A DNA stretch of 64,000 nt from Carettochelys insculpta (GCF_033958435.1 NC_134138.1:179970798-180034797); one strand, 5' to 3'; shown: positions 33,677 to 46,290, counted from the first letter of the stretch. A program made the numbers and translations. Notes: generated by a model not told the origin, from the letters alone.

Positions 33677-34700
33677 TGGCCATACTGGGTCAGACCCAAA
33701 GGTCCATCAAGCCCAGCATCCCATCTGCCGACGGTGGCCAATGCCAGGTGCCCCAGAGAAGGAGAACAGAAGACAAGTGATTTATCTCCTGCCATCCATC
33801 TCCTGCCCTTGTTATGAAGGCTAGGGCACCATACTTTATCCCTGGCTAATAGCCATTTATGGACCTGACCTGCAAAAATTTATCAAGCTCTTTTTTAAAC
33901 CCTAATAGAGTCCTGGCCTTCACAGCCTCCTCGGGCAAGGAGTTCCACAGGTTGACTGTGCGCTGTGTGAAGAAAAATTTCCTTTTATTAGTTTTGAACC
34001 TACTACCCATCAATTTCATTTGGTGTCCCCTGGTTCTTGTATTATGGGAAAAGGTAAATAATTTTTCTATATTCACTTTCTCCACACCATTCATGATTTT
34101 ATATACCTCTATCATATCGCCCCTCAATCGCCTCTTTTCCAAACTGAAAAGTCCCAGTCTCTCTAGCCTCTCCCCATATGGGACCCTTTCCAAGCCCCTA
34201 ATCATCTTAGTCGCCCTTTTCTGAACCTTTTCTAATGCCAATATATCTTTTTTGAGGTGAGGAGACCACATCTGCACGCAGTACTCGAGATGTGGGCGTA
34301 CCATAGTTTTATATAGGGGAAGTATGATATCTTTTGTCTTATTATCGATCCCTTTTTTAATAATTCCTAACATCCTATTTGCCTTACTAACTGCCGCTGC
34401 ACACTGCGTGGATGTCTTCAGAGAACTATCCACTATAACTCCAAGATCCCTTTCCTTATCTGTCGTAGCTAAATTTGACCCCATCATGTAGTACGTGTAA
34501 TTTGGGTTATTTTTTCCAACATGCATTACCTTACACTTACCCACATTAAATTTCATTTGCCATTTTGCTGCCCAATCACTCAGTTTGCTGAGATCTTTTT
34601 GTAGTTCTTCACAATCCCTTTTGCTTTTGACTGTCCTGAACAACTTGGTGTCATCTGCAAACTTTGCCACCTCACTGCTTACCTCATTTTCTAGATCATT

Positions 34701-35167
34701 GTAGCCACCCAGGCTCGGGTTCCCCAGAGACGAGGCTGCACCCAGAAGGCGAGTGCTATATTTGGTTTATTGAAAGCGCGTGACACCCGCGACGGGAGCC
34801 CCGGAGACGCCGCAGTCACCAGTGGGGAAACCCGACGCGTCGGAACTTCGCTCGGGGAGAGGCTCTGTAACAGGCCTCCTAACACTAGCTGATAAAGCTG
34901 AGCTCATTAACATAAGATTGCCTAAAATTGCCTATGCATTTCTTATCACTACCTCTAGTGGCCTCCTGCCAGGCTATAGCCTTGGAGTTTTGGCGAACAC
35001 AGCATAGTTCGCAGGTGTGAGTTGTTTTGCAGCTTTCATCTTGCACAGACCGGTTCCGGTATCTCTTGTTTGTTGGCAGCATGCTTTTGTATATGATTCC
35101 TGTGAGAGTTCACAGAGGGGTCGGACTGCTCTCATGAGACCGTTACAAAGTCTTCTCGCACCCTACA
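34701..35167 (-). mobile_element. Solo retroviral-type LTR, 467 bp, with 5-bp target duplication
   Basis: The insertion starts TGTAGCC and ends CCCTACA, so both strands give TG...CA borders. ATCAT lies at 34696-34700 and again at 35168-35172. On the minus strand AATAAA sits at 34771-34766, about 65 bases before the 3' end, as expected for an R/U5 region. A TATACAAAAG-like stretch lies upstream, near 35090-35097. There is no internal gag, pol or env sequence, so the provirus was lost by LTR-LTR recombination. The retrovirus group is undetermined. Confidence 0.85.
34766..34771 (-). promoter_or_regulatory. Polyadenylation signal of the solo LTR
   Basis: AATAAA on the minus strand inside the LTR, in the position of the R region. 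Confidence 0.65.
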
Positions 35168-37326
35168 ATCATTGATGAACAAGTTGAACAGGATCGGTCC
35201 CAGGACTGAGCCCTGGGGAACACCACTAGTTACCCCCCTCCATTGTGAAAATTTACCATTTATTCCAACCCTTTGTTTTCTGTCTTTTAACCAATTCCCG
35301 ATCCATGAAAGGACCTTTCCTCCTATCCCATGACCACCTAATTTACATAAAAGCCTTTGGTGTGGGACCGTGTCAAAGGCTTTCTGGAAATCTAGGTATA
35401 TTATGTCCACTGGGTGCCCCTTGTCCGCATGTTTATTAACCCCTTCAAAGAATTCTAATAGATTAGACAGACACGACTTCCCTCTGCAGAAACCATGCTG
35501 ACTTTTGCCCAACAATTCGTGCTCTTCTATGTGCCTTGCAATTTTACTCTTTACTAGTGTTTCTACTAATTTACCTGGTACTGATGTTAAACTTATCGGT
35601 CTATAATTGCCAGGATCTCCTCTAGAGCCTTTTTTAAATATTGGTGTTATATTGGCCGTCTTCCAGTCATTTGGTACCAAAGTGGATTTAAAGGATAGGT
35701 TACAAACCACTGTTAATAACTCCGCAATTTCACATTTGAGTTCTTTCAGAACCCTTGGGTGAATGCCATCTGGTCCTGGAGACTTGTTACTATTCAGCTT
35801 ATCAATTAATTCCAAAACCTCCTCTAATGTCACTTCAATCTGAGTGAGTTCCTCAGATTTGTCGCCTAAAAAGGCTGGCTCAGATTTAGGAACCTCTGTA
35901 ACATCTTCAGCCGTGAAGACTGAAGCAAAGAAATCATTTAATCGCTCCGCAATGGCACTGTCTTCCCTGATCGCTCCTTTTATATCTTTATCATCCAAGG
36001 GCCCCACTGCTTTTTTAGCAGGCTTCCTGCTTCTAATGTATTTAAAAAACATTTTACTATTGTTTTTTGAATTTTTGGCTAGCTGTTCCTCAAACTCTTT
36101 TTTGGCTTTTCTTACTACATTATGACAGTTAATTTGGGAGTGTTTATGTTCCTTTCTATTTTCCTCACTAGGATTTGACTTCCACTTTTTAAAAGCTGCC
36201 CTTTTCTCTCTCACTGCCTTTTTAACATGGCTGTTTAGCCATGGTGGTTCTTTCTTAGGTCTCTTACTGTGTTTTTTCATTTGGGGTATACATTTAAGTT
36301 GGGCCTCTAGTATGGTGTCTTTAAACAGTTTCCATGCAGCTTCCAGGGATTTTAGTTTAATTACTCTACCTTTTAGTTTCTGTTTAACTAGCTTCCTCAT
36401 TTTAGTGTAATTCCCCTTTTTGAAATTAAATGCCAGAGTGTTTGACCGCTGCGGTGTTCTTCCCAACACAGGAATATTAAAAGTTATTATATTGTGGTCA
36501 CTATTTCCAAGCGGTCCAGTAACAGTTACCTCTTGGACCAGATCCTGCGTTCCAGTCAAGACTAGATCGAGAATCGACTCTCCCCTTGTGGGTTCCTGTA
36601 CTAGCTGCTCCAAGAAGCAGTCATTTAAGGCATCAAGAAATTTAATCTCTGAATCCCGTCCTGAGGTGACATGCACCCAATCAATATGGGGATAATTGAA
36701 ATCTCCTATTATTACTGTGTTTTTTATTTTGATAGCCTCTCTAATCTCCCTTAACATTTCAGCATCACTATCACTGTCCTGGTTAGGTGGTCGGTAATAT
36801 ATTCCTAATGCCATATTCATATTAGAGGAATGAATTGTTATCCATAATGATTCTATGGAACATTTTGATTCCTTTAGGATTTTTACTTCATTTGATTCTA
36901 TATTATCCTTCACATATAGTACCACTCCGCCACCCGCACGACCTGTTCTGTCTTTCCGATATAATTTATATCCCGGTATGATAGTGTCCCACTGATTGTC
37001 CTCATTCCACCATGTTTCTGAGATGCCTATTATGTCAACTTCCTCCTTTGATATGAGGTACTCCAGTTCACCCATCTTATTAGACAGACTCCTAGCATTA
37101 GTGTAAAAGCATGTTAGAAAACTACCACTATTTATATGTCCGCCTTTCACAGACGTGGTGGATTTTTTTATGCACGATTGTTTCACATCTGATCTTGCCC
37201 ATATATTATTTCCCACGTTCCCTATCTGACTAACTTCTAGGGAATCCCTGTCTATGGAGCCTCGTGTAAGAGAAGTCTCCGTCCGATCCAGGTGCTCCCC
37301 CGCACCAATCGGCTTTCCCCCACCTC

Positions 37327-38250
37327 TTAGTTTAAAAACTGCTCTATGACCTTTTTAATGTTTAATGCCAGCAGTCTGGATCCACCTTGATTTAGGTGGA
37401 GCCCATCCTTCCTGTATAGGCTCCCCCTACCCCAAAAGTGTCCCCAGTTCCTAATAAATCTAAACCCCTCTTCCCTACACCATCGTCTCATCCACGCATT
37501 GAGACTCTGAAGTTCTGCCTGTCTATCTGGCCCTGCGCGTGGAACTGGAAGCATTTCAGAGAATGCCACCAAAGATGTTCTGGATTTCAGTCTCTTTCCT
37601 AGTAACCTAAATTTGGCCTCCAGAACATCTCTTCTACCCTTCCCTATGTCATTGGTACCAACATGTACCACGACGACCGGCTCCTCCCCAGCACTGCCCA
37701 TAAGTCTGTCTAGATGCCTCGAGAGATCCGCAACCTTCGCACCAGGCAGGCAAGTCACCATACGGTTCTCCCGGTCATCACAAACCCAACTATCTATATT
37801 TCTAATGATCGAATCCCCCACTACTAAAACCTGCTTCTTCCTAACAGCTGGCGCTCCCTCCCCCGGAGAAGTATCCTCGGCACAAGAGGATACAACATCA
37901 CCCTCTGGAAGGAGGGTCCCAACTACGGGATGGTTTCCCTCTGCTCCCCTTGACTGCTCTCCTTCCCTGAGCCTTTCATCCTCCGTAACAGCCTCAGGAC
38001 TGTCAGATTGGAGGTGGGACAGCCCTACTATGTCCCGGAAAGTCTCATCCACAAACACCTCTGCCTTCCTTAGCTCCTCCAGTTCAGCCACCCTGGCCTC
38101 CAAAGCACGCACTCAGTCTCTGAGGGCCAGGAGCTCCTTGCATCGAGCGCACACATACGCCACCCGCCCACAGGGTAGGTAGTCATACATACTGCACTCG
38201 ACACAATAAACAGGATAGCCCCCACTCTGCTGCTGGGCTTCTGCCTCCAT
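37327..38250 (-). pseudogene. CR1 ORF1: zinc-ribbon, coiled coil and SGNH esterase, one nonsense codon
   Basis: The ORF1 protein of CR1 accompanies element RNA; its C-terminal part is a GDSL/SGNH-type esterase. The ATG at 38250-38248 opens a frame with a Cys pair motif (YCVECSMYDYL...VCARC, about 38135-38220) that looks like a zinc ribbon. It is followed by a TGA at 38115-38113, then a heptad-like LEARVAELEELRK segment. The esterase blocks are clear: VVGDSIIRN (block I Ser), VHVGTNDIGK (Gly-Asn block) and KDGLHLNQGG (Asp-His block). It ends at 37327, about 110 bases before the ORF2 start. Re-initiation downstream of the TGA could still give the esterase part. This is an otherwise intact ORF1. 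Confidence 0.88.
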
Positions 38251-38446
38251 TTCCTACTCTAGTTATATATGAGGGTTAATTAAATGTTTCAGATAGAGGT
38301 TGTTATAAAGGATTTAGTTTAAGGGCAACAGAAGTAAGTCACTGGCTCCCTCCAAGCTCCCCTCTCCAAACTCCCTCCTGTTAGCACGCACCCTGTTTGC
38401 CAGCACCCGGTCGCAAAGCTCCCTGGTCGCTTACTGATCTGAATAA

Positions 38447-38480
38447 TAACAGAGAGGAAGCCGTGCTAGTCTGTACACTT
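38447..38480 (-). mobile_element. PLE tail end fragment
   Basis: AACAGAGAGGAAGCCGTGCT and the following 'agtctgtacac' match the inverted PLE end at 3993-4025. Confidence 0.6.
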
Positions 38481-38737
38481 TTTATAACTTCTAGAAAAAA
38501 AAGAAAACAGACGAGGAAGCAAACACAAGGCTTCAATTACCTTTGTCTAAAAGAGTTCCTAAAGTGGCCCCTCCTCCACAACCATGATCACTTAGGTTTG
38601 TTCCTCATAGGGATCTACATTTCCTCTACTTTTCACTCCTTCCATGAAGAACACTTGCTCAGGGGAGACTGCGTTACAGGTGTGTTAGGTATTGGTGATA
38701 TCAAGCCTTGTTGTCTTTCTGGCAGACACTTCAAATA

Positions 38738-38739
<2 letters not shown>

Positions 38740-38777
<38 letters not shown>

Positions 38778-38789
38778 TACACACACACC
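38740..38789. repeat. (TC)n(AC)n microsatellite
   Basis: About 15 TC units pass directly into AC units with one interruption. Confidence 0.95.
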
Positions 38790-40397
38790 CCAAAGCCCAA
38801 GTTGCTTGTGCTAAACCCACACAAAGGAAGTGTTAGTTCTAAGAGGCAAGAACTTAGTTTGCTAAGCTTGCCATTAACAGCCCTGATTCTTTCCCCACCC
38901 CACATAATCAAGAGTATGTGATGTTTCAGCTGTGGTCTCTTGGCTCCTTAATTCTGAGAGGATAGTAGCAATAATTGTCTTCTGGGGGTTGAGAGTCAGG
39001 TAACTGATACAAGCCTCCTCCTTTTCTAAGTTTAGCTACTGCAACTTGCTTTACCAGTTGGCTGCATGCACTGCATGTCATTCAGCGCGTCCTGAAAAGG
39101 ACAGGTATGCATCACAGCAGGCCTTTAGGCTCCTTTCAGATTGTTTGTAGGCCTAATTCAAATGTTGGTATTGACTTACTAAAGACTTCCTTCTCATCTG
39201 GTGGCCAGTAAGAACACTATACTTACCTCAGATATAGCAACCATTGAGACTTGAGGTGAAGTTATCAAAAACAGGTTGAAAGGTCTTAGACCAGTGACAC
39301 TTAGGTCAAGGCTTCTGTGCTTCAAGGGATTCTTTAATGTGGTTCTTTGGAGCACATGATATTAATACACTGTGACACTTAACCAATTAGGATGCTTTCA
39401 ATGTCTTATTAGTCAATTGTAGTTGATAAAATAATCTTGATCAGTCATTTTGCTGTGAGAATGTGTGTATATATAGTAATTGGAAACAATGCAGTGATGC
39501 TATTGTGGCGCTTTTGGGTAATGTTGATAACTAATTTGACTCCTGAACCACTGATGTCTGAGTATCATGGTCTTAGTCAGACACAAATGTTGAGAGAAAA
39601 GTGCAGAACAGTTCTTTACTTTGGCCCTTCTGCCCTGAAGAAACAATTTTTCCTCAGATACAATTTTATATGTACCCAAATCCAAACAGATACCCTCCTT
39701 TTAAGTAATGGCAATCAGCAGAACAGTTTACAGAACTCCCCTTTTGCAGTGTCTGTCTGGAATATTATGTCTTAATTCTTGTACCTAGACACTGTAGTGA
39801 ATGGGGCATTTAATAAATTCCTAGCTAGATTTGGTAACTAGCTTGCTTAAAACCACAGCAGATCTACTGAGAAGCAACAGGAAGAGAATCTAGACCTGCC
39901 TCAGAGACCCCTATGTACCACTTTCCACATTTACGCAAAAATAGTTCTTCAACATTTAGCAAAACAAACAGTCAGTGATCCTTTGCCATGTGGTCTGCTG
40001 CATAGTAATTTGAGTCATAGTATGGCTGCAAGGGCATGATGGCCTGCAAGTCCATCATGGGAACAGATTTGATGAATCTATGTGAGAGGAGGCCCGTGTC
40101 TGGGCTGGCTCCACACTCGACAGGTGGAATTCTCTCAGATATTACAAGCCCCTTGGAGAATGGCATTTGCTGGCACATCCTGTGGTAGTCTCACAACATG
40201 CATGAAAAGCATAAGATGCCATCTGCAGATAATGGCTCCAGTAGTCTATAGACCAGAGTAGGTTTTTTTTCCTGGGGTGGGGGGAGGGGAGAGGCAGAAA
40301 GGAATCATTACAGCGCTAAGTTATGCTACCCATCCATAAGAACATCTTTCTTCCCTTGACAGATTATTATTGGTTGACTTAATGTTTCACTACACTT
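38790..40397. other. No gene seen
   Basis: Short frames only, including one of 112 codons at 39437-39775 with no recognisable domain. Confidence 0.4.
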
Positions 40398-40399
40398 CT

Positions 40400-40656
40400 G
40401 GTTATGTCAATATAACTTGTGTCACTTGGGTGTAACTAAGCAACCCTGAGCAACGTGAGCTGCACCAACTTAAGCACTGGTGTGACTAATGATAGGCCAG
40501 TAGAAAAGCTGCTCTTGCTGACAGCTACTGCTTCTGGTGGAGGTGGCTGATGTAGCACATCTGATCAAGACACAGTTCATCAGCAGGACATACAAGGGCA
40601 CAATTGCATTCGTGCAGATGCACAGTTGTAGTGCTTCTAGTATAGACCAGCCTCAG
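40400..40656. mobile_element. Decayed MITE with GGTTATGTC end
   Basis: It begins GGTTATGTCAATATAAC and ends near 'ctagtatagaccagcct', which are imperfect inverted ends of the GTCTACAC type. The interior is strongly diverged. Confidence 0.5.
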
Positions 40657-40764
40657 TAAATGGCTTTCCCTTGTGCAACTGATTAGTAATCTAAGACTTC
40701 CCTTTATTCTTTCAAAAGTAGTATTTACATACTACCTTTGTCTGATTTTTAAAGAGTGGGGGAA

Positions 40765-40890
40765 GCTTTAACTCCATTTTACAGAGTGGTTGAGTGACTT
40801 GCTAAGGTCAGAAGATAACTCAGTGACAGAATATGAAACAGAACCCATGTCTTCTGGTTCAGTGTCCTCCCCAGTGGCCACTTCTTATTC
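40765..40890 (-). repeat. MIR-like SINE fragment
   Basis: 'ccattttacagagtgg', 'gagtgacttgctaaggtca' and 'cagaacccatgtcttctgg' follow the MIR core on the minus strand. Confidence 0.6.
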
Positions 40891-41524
40891 CTACTCAATT
40901 GTGTGACCTAAAATAATTCACAAGATTTGTCCCCAGTGAGCAATCTGCCACTGCAGCAATTGATTGCACTTAACATTGTTTACTCTGCATGAAAGGGTCT
41001 GTCTTCTGAGATGACTCAGAATTACTTTGAAGTTGGCTCCAGTGTTTTTATAGGAATTGTGCTTGGAAGCTCTTTGTTACCCAGTTTTTGGCTGGCTGTG
41101 ATAGACCCACAAATAAAAAGTCATTCTTCCATGAATTATTTTGCCTTTCAAAATGGTGTTTTAGGGAGTTGTGGGGATTTAAATGGTTGACGCAGGAGAG
41201 CTGCACAGATGTAATATCTATAATAAAGTATCCTATTTATCTACTGATGGCTGCACTCTTTGAATTATAAAGCATGTAGGGATGTTCAGACAATCAAACA
41301 GCTGAGCTGGCTGAACATCCCAAACCAGATCATTCTGCACAGAGACACTGGAATGAACTGTTCCCAGGCAGCTCCATTTTAAGTGTGAGACTGTTTTAGC
41401 AGAAGAGAAGGGAAATATATACTTCAGTTTTACTTTCAAAGAAGGTTGGGATGGGAGATTGACAGCCCCAAAGACCAAATTTCTGTACAAACAGGAGTAG
41501 CTTAGGCAGCATCAGTGCAATTTC
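40891..41524. other. No gene seen
   Basis: Unassigned DNA before a CR1 copy. Confidence 0.4.
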
Positions 41525-43437
41525 ACAATCCTAGTGAGGTAAATAAGACGGAACATAAACACTGCCAAATTAAGTGTAAAATGTAATAAGATATTGAGGA
41601 ACATCTAGCCAAAAGCTCAGAAAGTAATAAAATGTTTAAGTACATTAGAAGCAGGAAGCCTGCTAAACAACCAGTGGGGCTACTAGACAATCGAGATACA
41701 AAATGATCAATCAAGGATGGTTTCTGTGCTTCGGTCTTCATGGCTGAGGATGTTAGAGAGATTCCCAAACCTACACTGTCCTTTGTGGGTGCGGAATCTG
41801 AGGAACTGTCCCAGACTGAAGTGTCAGAGGTGGTTTTGGAGCAACTAGAAAAACTTAACAGTAACAAATCACCAGGACCAGATGACATTCAAACAAGGGC
41901 TCTGAAAAAACTCAAATGTGAAATTGCGGAATTAACTGTGATTTGTAACCTTTCCTTTAAATCAGCTTCTGTACCCAAGGACTGCCAGGCAGTCAACATA
42001 AAGCCAATATTTAAAAAAGGGCTCTAGAGCCATCCCTGTCAATTAAAGACTGGTACTGGGCAAATTAGTTGAAACAACAGTAAAGAATAAAATTGTTAGA
42101 CATGTAGAAGAACAATTTGTTGGGCAAAAGTCAACATGGTTTCTGTAAAGGGAAATCATGTCTTACTAATCTATCAGAATTCTTTGAAGGGGTTAACAAA
42201 CATGCAGACAAGTGGGATCCAGCAGATATAGTATACTTAGATTTCCAGAAAGCCTTTGACCAAGTCCCTCACCAAAGCCTCTTGTGTAAGTTAGGTTGTC
42301 ATGGGATAAGAGGGAAGATCCTTTTCATGGACTGAGCACTGGCTAAAAGACAGGAAACAAAGGGTGGGTATAAATGGTAAGTTGTCTGAATGCAGCAGTG
42401 TAACGAGTGGTATTCCCCAAAGATCAATCTCATCCAACTTATTCATAATGATCTAGAGAAAGGGGTAAGTAGTGAGGTGATAAAGTTTGCAGATGATACT
42501 AAAACTATTCAACACAGTCAAGACAAAAGCAGACTGTGAAGAACTTCATAAAGATCTCAAACTGAGCGATTGGGCAACAAAACGGCAAATGAAATTTAAA
42601 AGGTAAAGTAATATGCATTGGAAAAAATAGCCCCAAGTATACATTCAGTATGATGGGGCTAATTTAGCTACAACTAATCAGGAAAGAGATCTTGGAGTTA
42701 TCATGGATAGTTCTCTGAAAACATCCACGTAGTGTGAAGCAGCAGTCAAAAGAGCAAATGGGATGTTAGGAATTATTAAAAAAGGATAGAAAAATAAGAA
42801 ACAATATTTTACTGCCTCTCTCTAAAACTATGGTACACCCACATCTTGAATACTGTGTACAGATGTGGTCTCTTCACCTCAAAAAAAGATATTTTGGCAT
42901 TAGAAAAGGTTCAGAAAAGGGCAACTAAAATGATTAGGGGTTTGGAAAGGGTTAGGGAGAGGAAAGGTTAAAGAGAATGGGACTTTTCAGTTTAGAGAAG
43001 AGGAAACTGAGGGGGCTATGATAGAGGTATATAAAATCATCAGTGATGTGGAGAGGGTGAATAAAGAAAAGTTATTTACTTGTTCCCGTAATACAAATGA
43101 AAGTAGTTTAACACTACTAAAATAAAGTTTTTTCACACAGCGCACAGTCAACCTGTGGAGTTCCTTGCCAGAGGAAGCTGTGAAGGCTAGGATTATAAGA
43201 GAGTTAAAAGAAGAGCTAGATATATTCATGGAGGTTAGTTCAATAAAAGGCTATTAGCCAAGGTGTAGGAATGGTGTCCCTGGCCTCTGGAGATGGATGG
43301 CAGGAGACAAGTTGCTTGATCATGGTCTTCAGTCCACCCTCTCTCGGGCACCTGGCACTGGCCACTATCAGAAGCTAGCACGCTGGACTGGATGGATCTT
43401 TGATCTGAGCCAGTAGTGGCCATGCTTATGTTCACAG
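41525..43437 (+). mobile_element. CR1 LINE, 5' truncated
   Basis: This is the same subfamily as the copy at 33.6-38.4 kb. ORF2 residues from the linker onward are visible: [29 protein letters not shown] (about 41854-41892), [13 protein letters not shown] (about 42120-42158), [13 protein letters not shown] (about 42235-42273), then several frameshifts. It ends 'catgcttatgttcac' near 43437 with only one terminal octamer-like unit. Confidence 0.85.
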
Positions 43438-44496
43438 AAGCCAACCAGCAGGAAGGATCTCTGGGGCTGATGATAATTTCTATGTAAATAGAGCCTCCTA
43501 GTTAATCATCCTGCTGCTCTTCTTGCTTGACTGGCTTTAGGAACACTAAAGAGCAGCGTAAGTGATGCAGAAACTGCATTCTGTGATAACTGCCCAACTG
43601 CTAGCTGCCAAAACCAAAATTAGTCCACACAAAGTCTTACATCTCAATTTTAAAAAAACTGAGCCTCCATATAAAAAACAACTAAGGAAAATGTTTGGCA
43701 TCCATGGCCTGAATTGATTAATCAGAGAAATTTTAAAGGGTCCATGAATTCTCTCATGATTCCTGCCAAATACTGAAGAATGTCACTTATCAGATATTAT
43801 TCTGTTCTCTAACTTATTTTCTTACATAGGGTTGAGCTTTCCACTCTTCCAATATTCTTCCCTTTTTAACTAAGCCAAGGAAAGAAAAACCGCAAAGACT
43901 CAGCTCTCTACATTTTAGGCACCCCTCCTTGAGCAGTCTCACAGCAGCAACCTCTCTGGATAGCCTCTCACCGCCCTTCCAAATGGGGGTGGGCAAGGAG
44001 ATGACAAGGACAAACACAGTAGAAAATGCCTTTAACTTTGAAAAGAGAACGAAATCTTGCCAAATCTACTATGCTCAACAGGGATGTACTGCATCAGTAC
44101 TAAATGGCGACAGGCAGTGGGACACAGTGCTGATGGTCATCAGGTGGTATTTTTACTTTGGAATATTAAATTGATGTCCCAGGGTAGTAAAGTAATAACA
44201 GGCAGAATGCTGCTGGAGATGCTTGGATTTTTCAGAGCTACTGCCAAAAAAAAAAAAAAAAAAATCAGTGGCCTGACTGCTTGTTGTCATTAAAGAACTC
44301 ATGGCACTTTCCACGAGAGACTGTGGAATTACCCGTTTTGCCTATGTACAATTTCTTTTGCCATGTTGAGCTGGACACTGTACTGCTCTTTGTTTTTTCT
44401 GTCCTGAACTGTGCGATACAGATGCTGCGCTCGGTTAGATAGCTGTGAAGTTTCTGCCATAGAAGTGCTGACATTCACTGCTGAGTGAAGTGATTC
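43438..44496. other. No gene seen; poly-A run at 44247
   Basis: The part at 44265-44475, read on minus, contains 'gtgccatgagttctttaatga'-type wording that I associate with an old dispersed repeat, but the family is uncertain. Confidence 0.3.
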
Positions 44497-44548
44497 CATG
44501 CAGTTTGCTAGTCTTTAAGGTGCTACAGGGCTGCTTGCTTTCTTTATG
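44497..44548 (+). mobile_element. PLE tail fragment
   Basis: 'agtttgctagtctttaaggt' followed by 'gctacagggctgcttgc' matches the PLE tail end. Confidence 0.5.
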
Positions 44549-44897
44549 ATTCCTGTACAGCTGACTCTCAGAGTGCTTTCAGATTTTGGTCAATAAAAGA
44601 GGTGCTCACAAGATGATCGTGTTTTCACGAAGCCCATCCATGTCAGCAGGAAGATCAGATAGCATGAATCCTTACGTTCCTTGCAGCAAACCATGCAGAT
44701 AAGTGTTTCTTCACAAATTTTTGCACATGTTAAGGGAAGTAAAGCTCCCCTTGTCAGCCAACTCACTCATGGCTGATTTCCCGCTGTAACGCTTCTGTTG
44801 TGCTAAATCATGAATAGCACACAGAAGTTACTGATAGTTACTTTTTTCTCCCAGCAGTGACTGGCACATAATTGGTTGCCACACTTGGACCTTATAG

Positions 44898-45091
44898 AGT
44901 ATGTCTACATTGCTTCTGTGATTGAGCCTTCCAGTTGAATTGACAGACTAGAGGAGGCATAGTTCATGCTACATCACTAGATTAGCTGGGTTTGTATGGT
45001 GTACCTACTTCTTGAGGAACTGGTGTGAGCGATCAATAGTCCAAGTCCCATGGAGAAGATCACTTCTAGATGCAGTGTAAACATATCTATG
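44898..45091. mobile_element. Decayed Harbinger-type MITE
   Basis: It starts GTATGTCTACATTGC and ends GCAGTGTAAACATATC, imperfect inverted ends of the GTCTACAC class. Confidence 0.5.
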
Positions 45092-45099
45092 AATCAGAA

Positions 45100-45256
45100 T
45101 AAGAAATCAGTGAAGGAGGGAAAGTGGAGAAGGAGGGAAAGGAGAAGTAAAAGGAACAAATGGACAGGAGCAAGTTGAGAGGGGAACAGAGACAGGAGAG
45201 AAACAGAAACAGAAACCGGAAAGGGGACAGGCAAATGAGAGACACCAGAAGGCATG
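45100..45256. repeat. Polypurine tract
   Basis: An almost uninterrupted A/G-rich stretch on the plus strand. It produces spurious Ser/Phe-rich frames on minus. Confidence 0.8.
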
Positions 45257-45892
45257 CTGTTTGAAACCAAAACCGCACTTTAGATGTTGAGGATAGGCGG
45301 AAACCTGTTTGTAGAAAGACTGATTGAGATGCTGGTGAAGCAAAAGTAGGCCTGAATTACTTTAGGCTGTGATTGGGAAAACTACTAGAAACACTGACAG
45401 TAAAGACAGTGTAAATGTTAAAACAGAGATTTAGAGTAGAGGCACCACAGATACTTAGTAGCAGCAGTGTATGAATTTCCATTTATTCTCTTGCTCCCTG
45501 AACCAGAGATGTTGTAGAAACAGCATGCTCAGCTTCTGCTGTGTGGGGGATGGACATGCCCATGTAAAATTCTTTTTTCTGTGCTAAAAAATTGGCATTG
45601 GTGTGCTCCAGAGTCCTGTCAGGATCCCATCCTTTGAAATACACAATCTCCAGCGTGGGAGGGCAATTTTTATAACTTGATCCAATGGTCTGTTATGAGG
45701 ATGATGATATATGTTTTGTAAAGTAAGTCAATCAACATTTTTCATGCCTTTGAAATGCTTCCAGACTGCATCTATTTCTGCCCTCCTCACTTTTTCAGGA
45801 TAGTCACCACCGCTCTGAATTCTTCTGCTAACTTTGAAGAGTAAAATGGTGTGAAGATTTTAATTTTTATCCTAAACATGTCTGCAAACTAG

Positions 45893-46050
45893 TAACAGAG
45901 AGATGCTGTATTATTCTGTGTTCTATAAGAACAAAAAAGCAGTTTAAAGACTAACAAAATAATAATTCTTCTTCTTGTCCCATGAAAGCTCATCACCTAA
46001 TAAATTATTTTGTTAGTCTTTAAAGTGCTATATGACTGTTTTGTTTTGAT
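45893..46050. mobile_element. Short inverted PLE tail pair
   Basis: The left part (AACAGAGAGATGCTG ... AGACTAACAAAATAAT) is inverted relative to the right part (ATTATTTTGTTAGTCTTTAA ... GTTTTGAT). This repeats in miniature the arrangement at 3993-4476. Confidence 0.65.
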
Positions 46051-46136
46051 ATCTGCAGACTGTTGCACAGCACACCTGCAAGAGTGAAAATATGCGGGGC
46101 CACATAATTTTCTTTGGATCAGTTCAGAGATGATAG

Positions 46137-46290
46137 GTATGTTTACATAGCAAAGAGAAACCAGCAGCTAGACAGTGCCAGCTGACTCAGGCTCACAGGT
46201 CTTGGGCTGCTGTGTATACACTTCTGGACTTGGGTGGTGGGAAGGTCCTACAGCTCCGGTTCCAGTCTGAGTAGGATCTGTGTTGCCTAA
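46137..46290. mobile_element. Decayed MITE, 'ctcaggctcacagg' type
   Basis: It starts GGTATGTTTACATAGC and has the interior phrase GACTCAGGCTCACAGGTC, recalled from common turtle MITEs. The other end is not clear. Confidence 0.35.

Larger units (their letters stand above)
33846..37216 (-). pseudogene. CR1 ORF2: APE endonuclease and reverse transcriptase, interrupted
   Basis: It nicks target DNA and reverse-transcribes CR1 RNA. From Met at 37216 the N-terminal third is an APE-type endonuclease: [18 protein letters not shown], a Gly-rich VVLYV strand, [12 protein letters not shown] and a SDHNIITF end. A basic linker follows, then the [51 protein letters not shown] and [14 protein letters not shown]. 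The solo LTR at 34701-35167 then breaks the gene inside FINDL. Beyond it, one extra base between about 34670 and 34695 shifts the frame just before [10 protein letters not shown], the catalytic FADD box (about 34640-34664). The rest is open to 33846 and includes the C-terminal domain. Apart from these two events the frame is intact, so the copy is fairly young. Confidence 0.9.
33644..38440 (-). mobile_element. CR1 LINE, near full length, split by a solo LTR
   Basis: On the minus strand it has a 5' region (about 38251-38440), ORF1 with an esterase domain, a short spacer, ORF2 with APE endonuclease and RT, a 3' UTR and four terminal octamer repeats. It is the least decayed CR1 here. The 5' boundary is approximate because a PLE fragment starts at 38447. 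Confidence 0.9.

Noticed and set aside
33859..34224. 121-codon plus-strand frame, repeated almost identically at 56928-57293
   Set aside because: Both are antisense shadows of the CR1 RT C-terminus; the duplication reflects two CR1 copies.
34701..35167. A complete endogenous retrovirus
   Set aside because: Only one LTR-length segment is present and no gag, pol or env frame occurs between or beside it; it is a solo LTR.
45100..45343. Membrane-protein-like minus-strand frames rich in Phe, Ser and Leu
   Set aside because: They arise from a polypurine tract on the plus strand; composition alone explains them.
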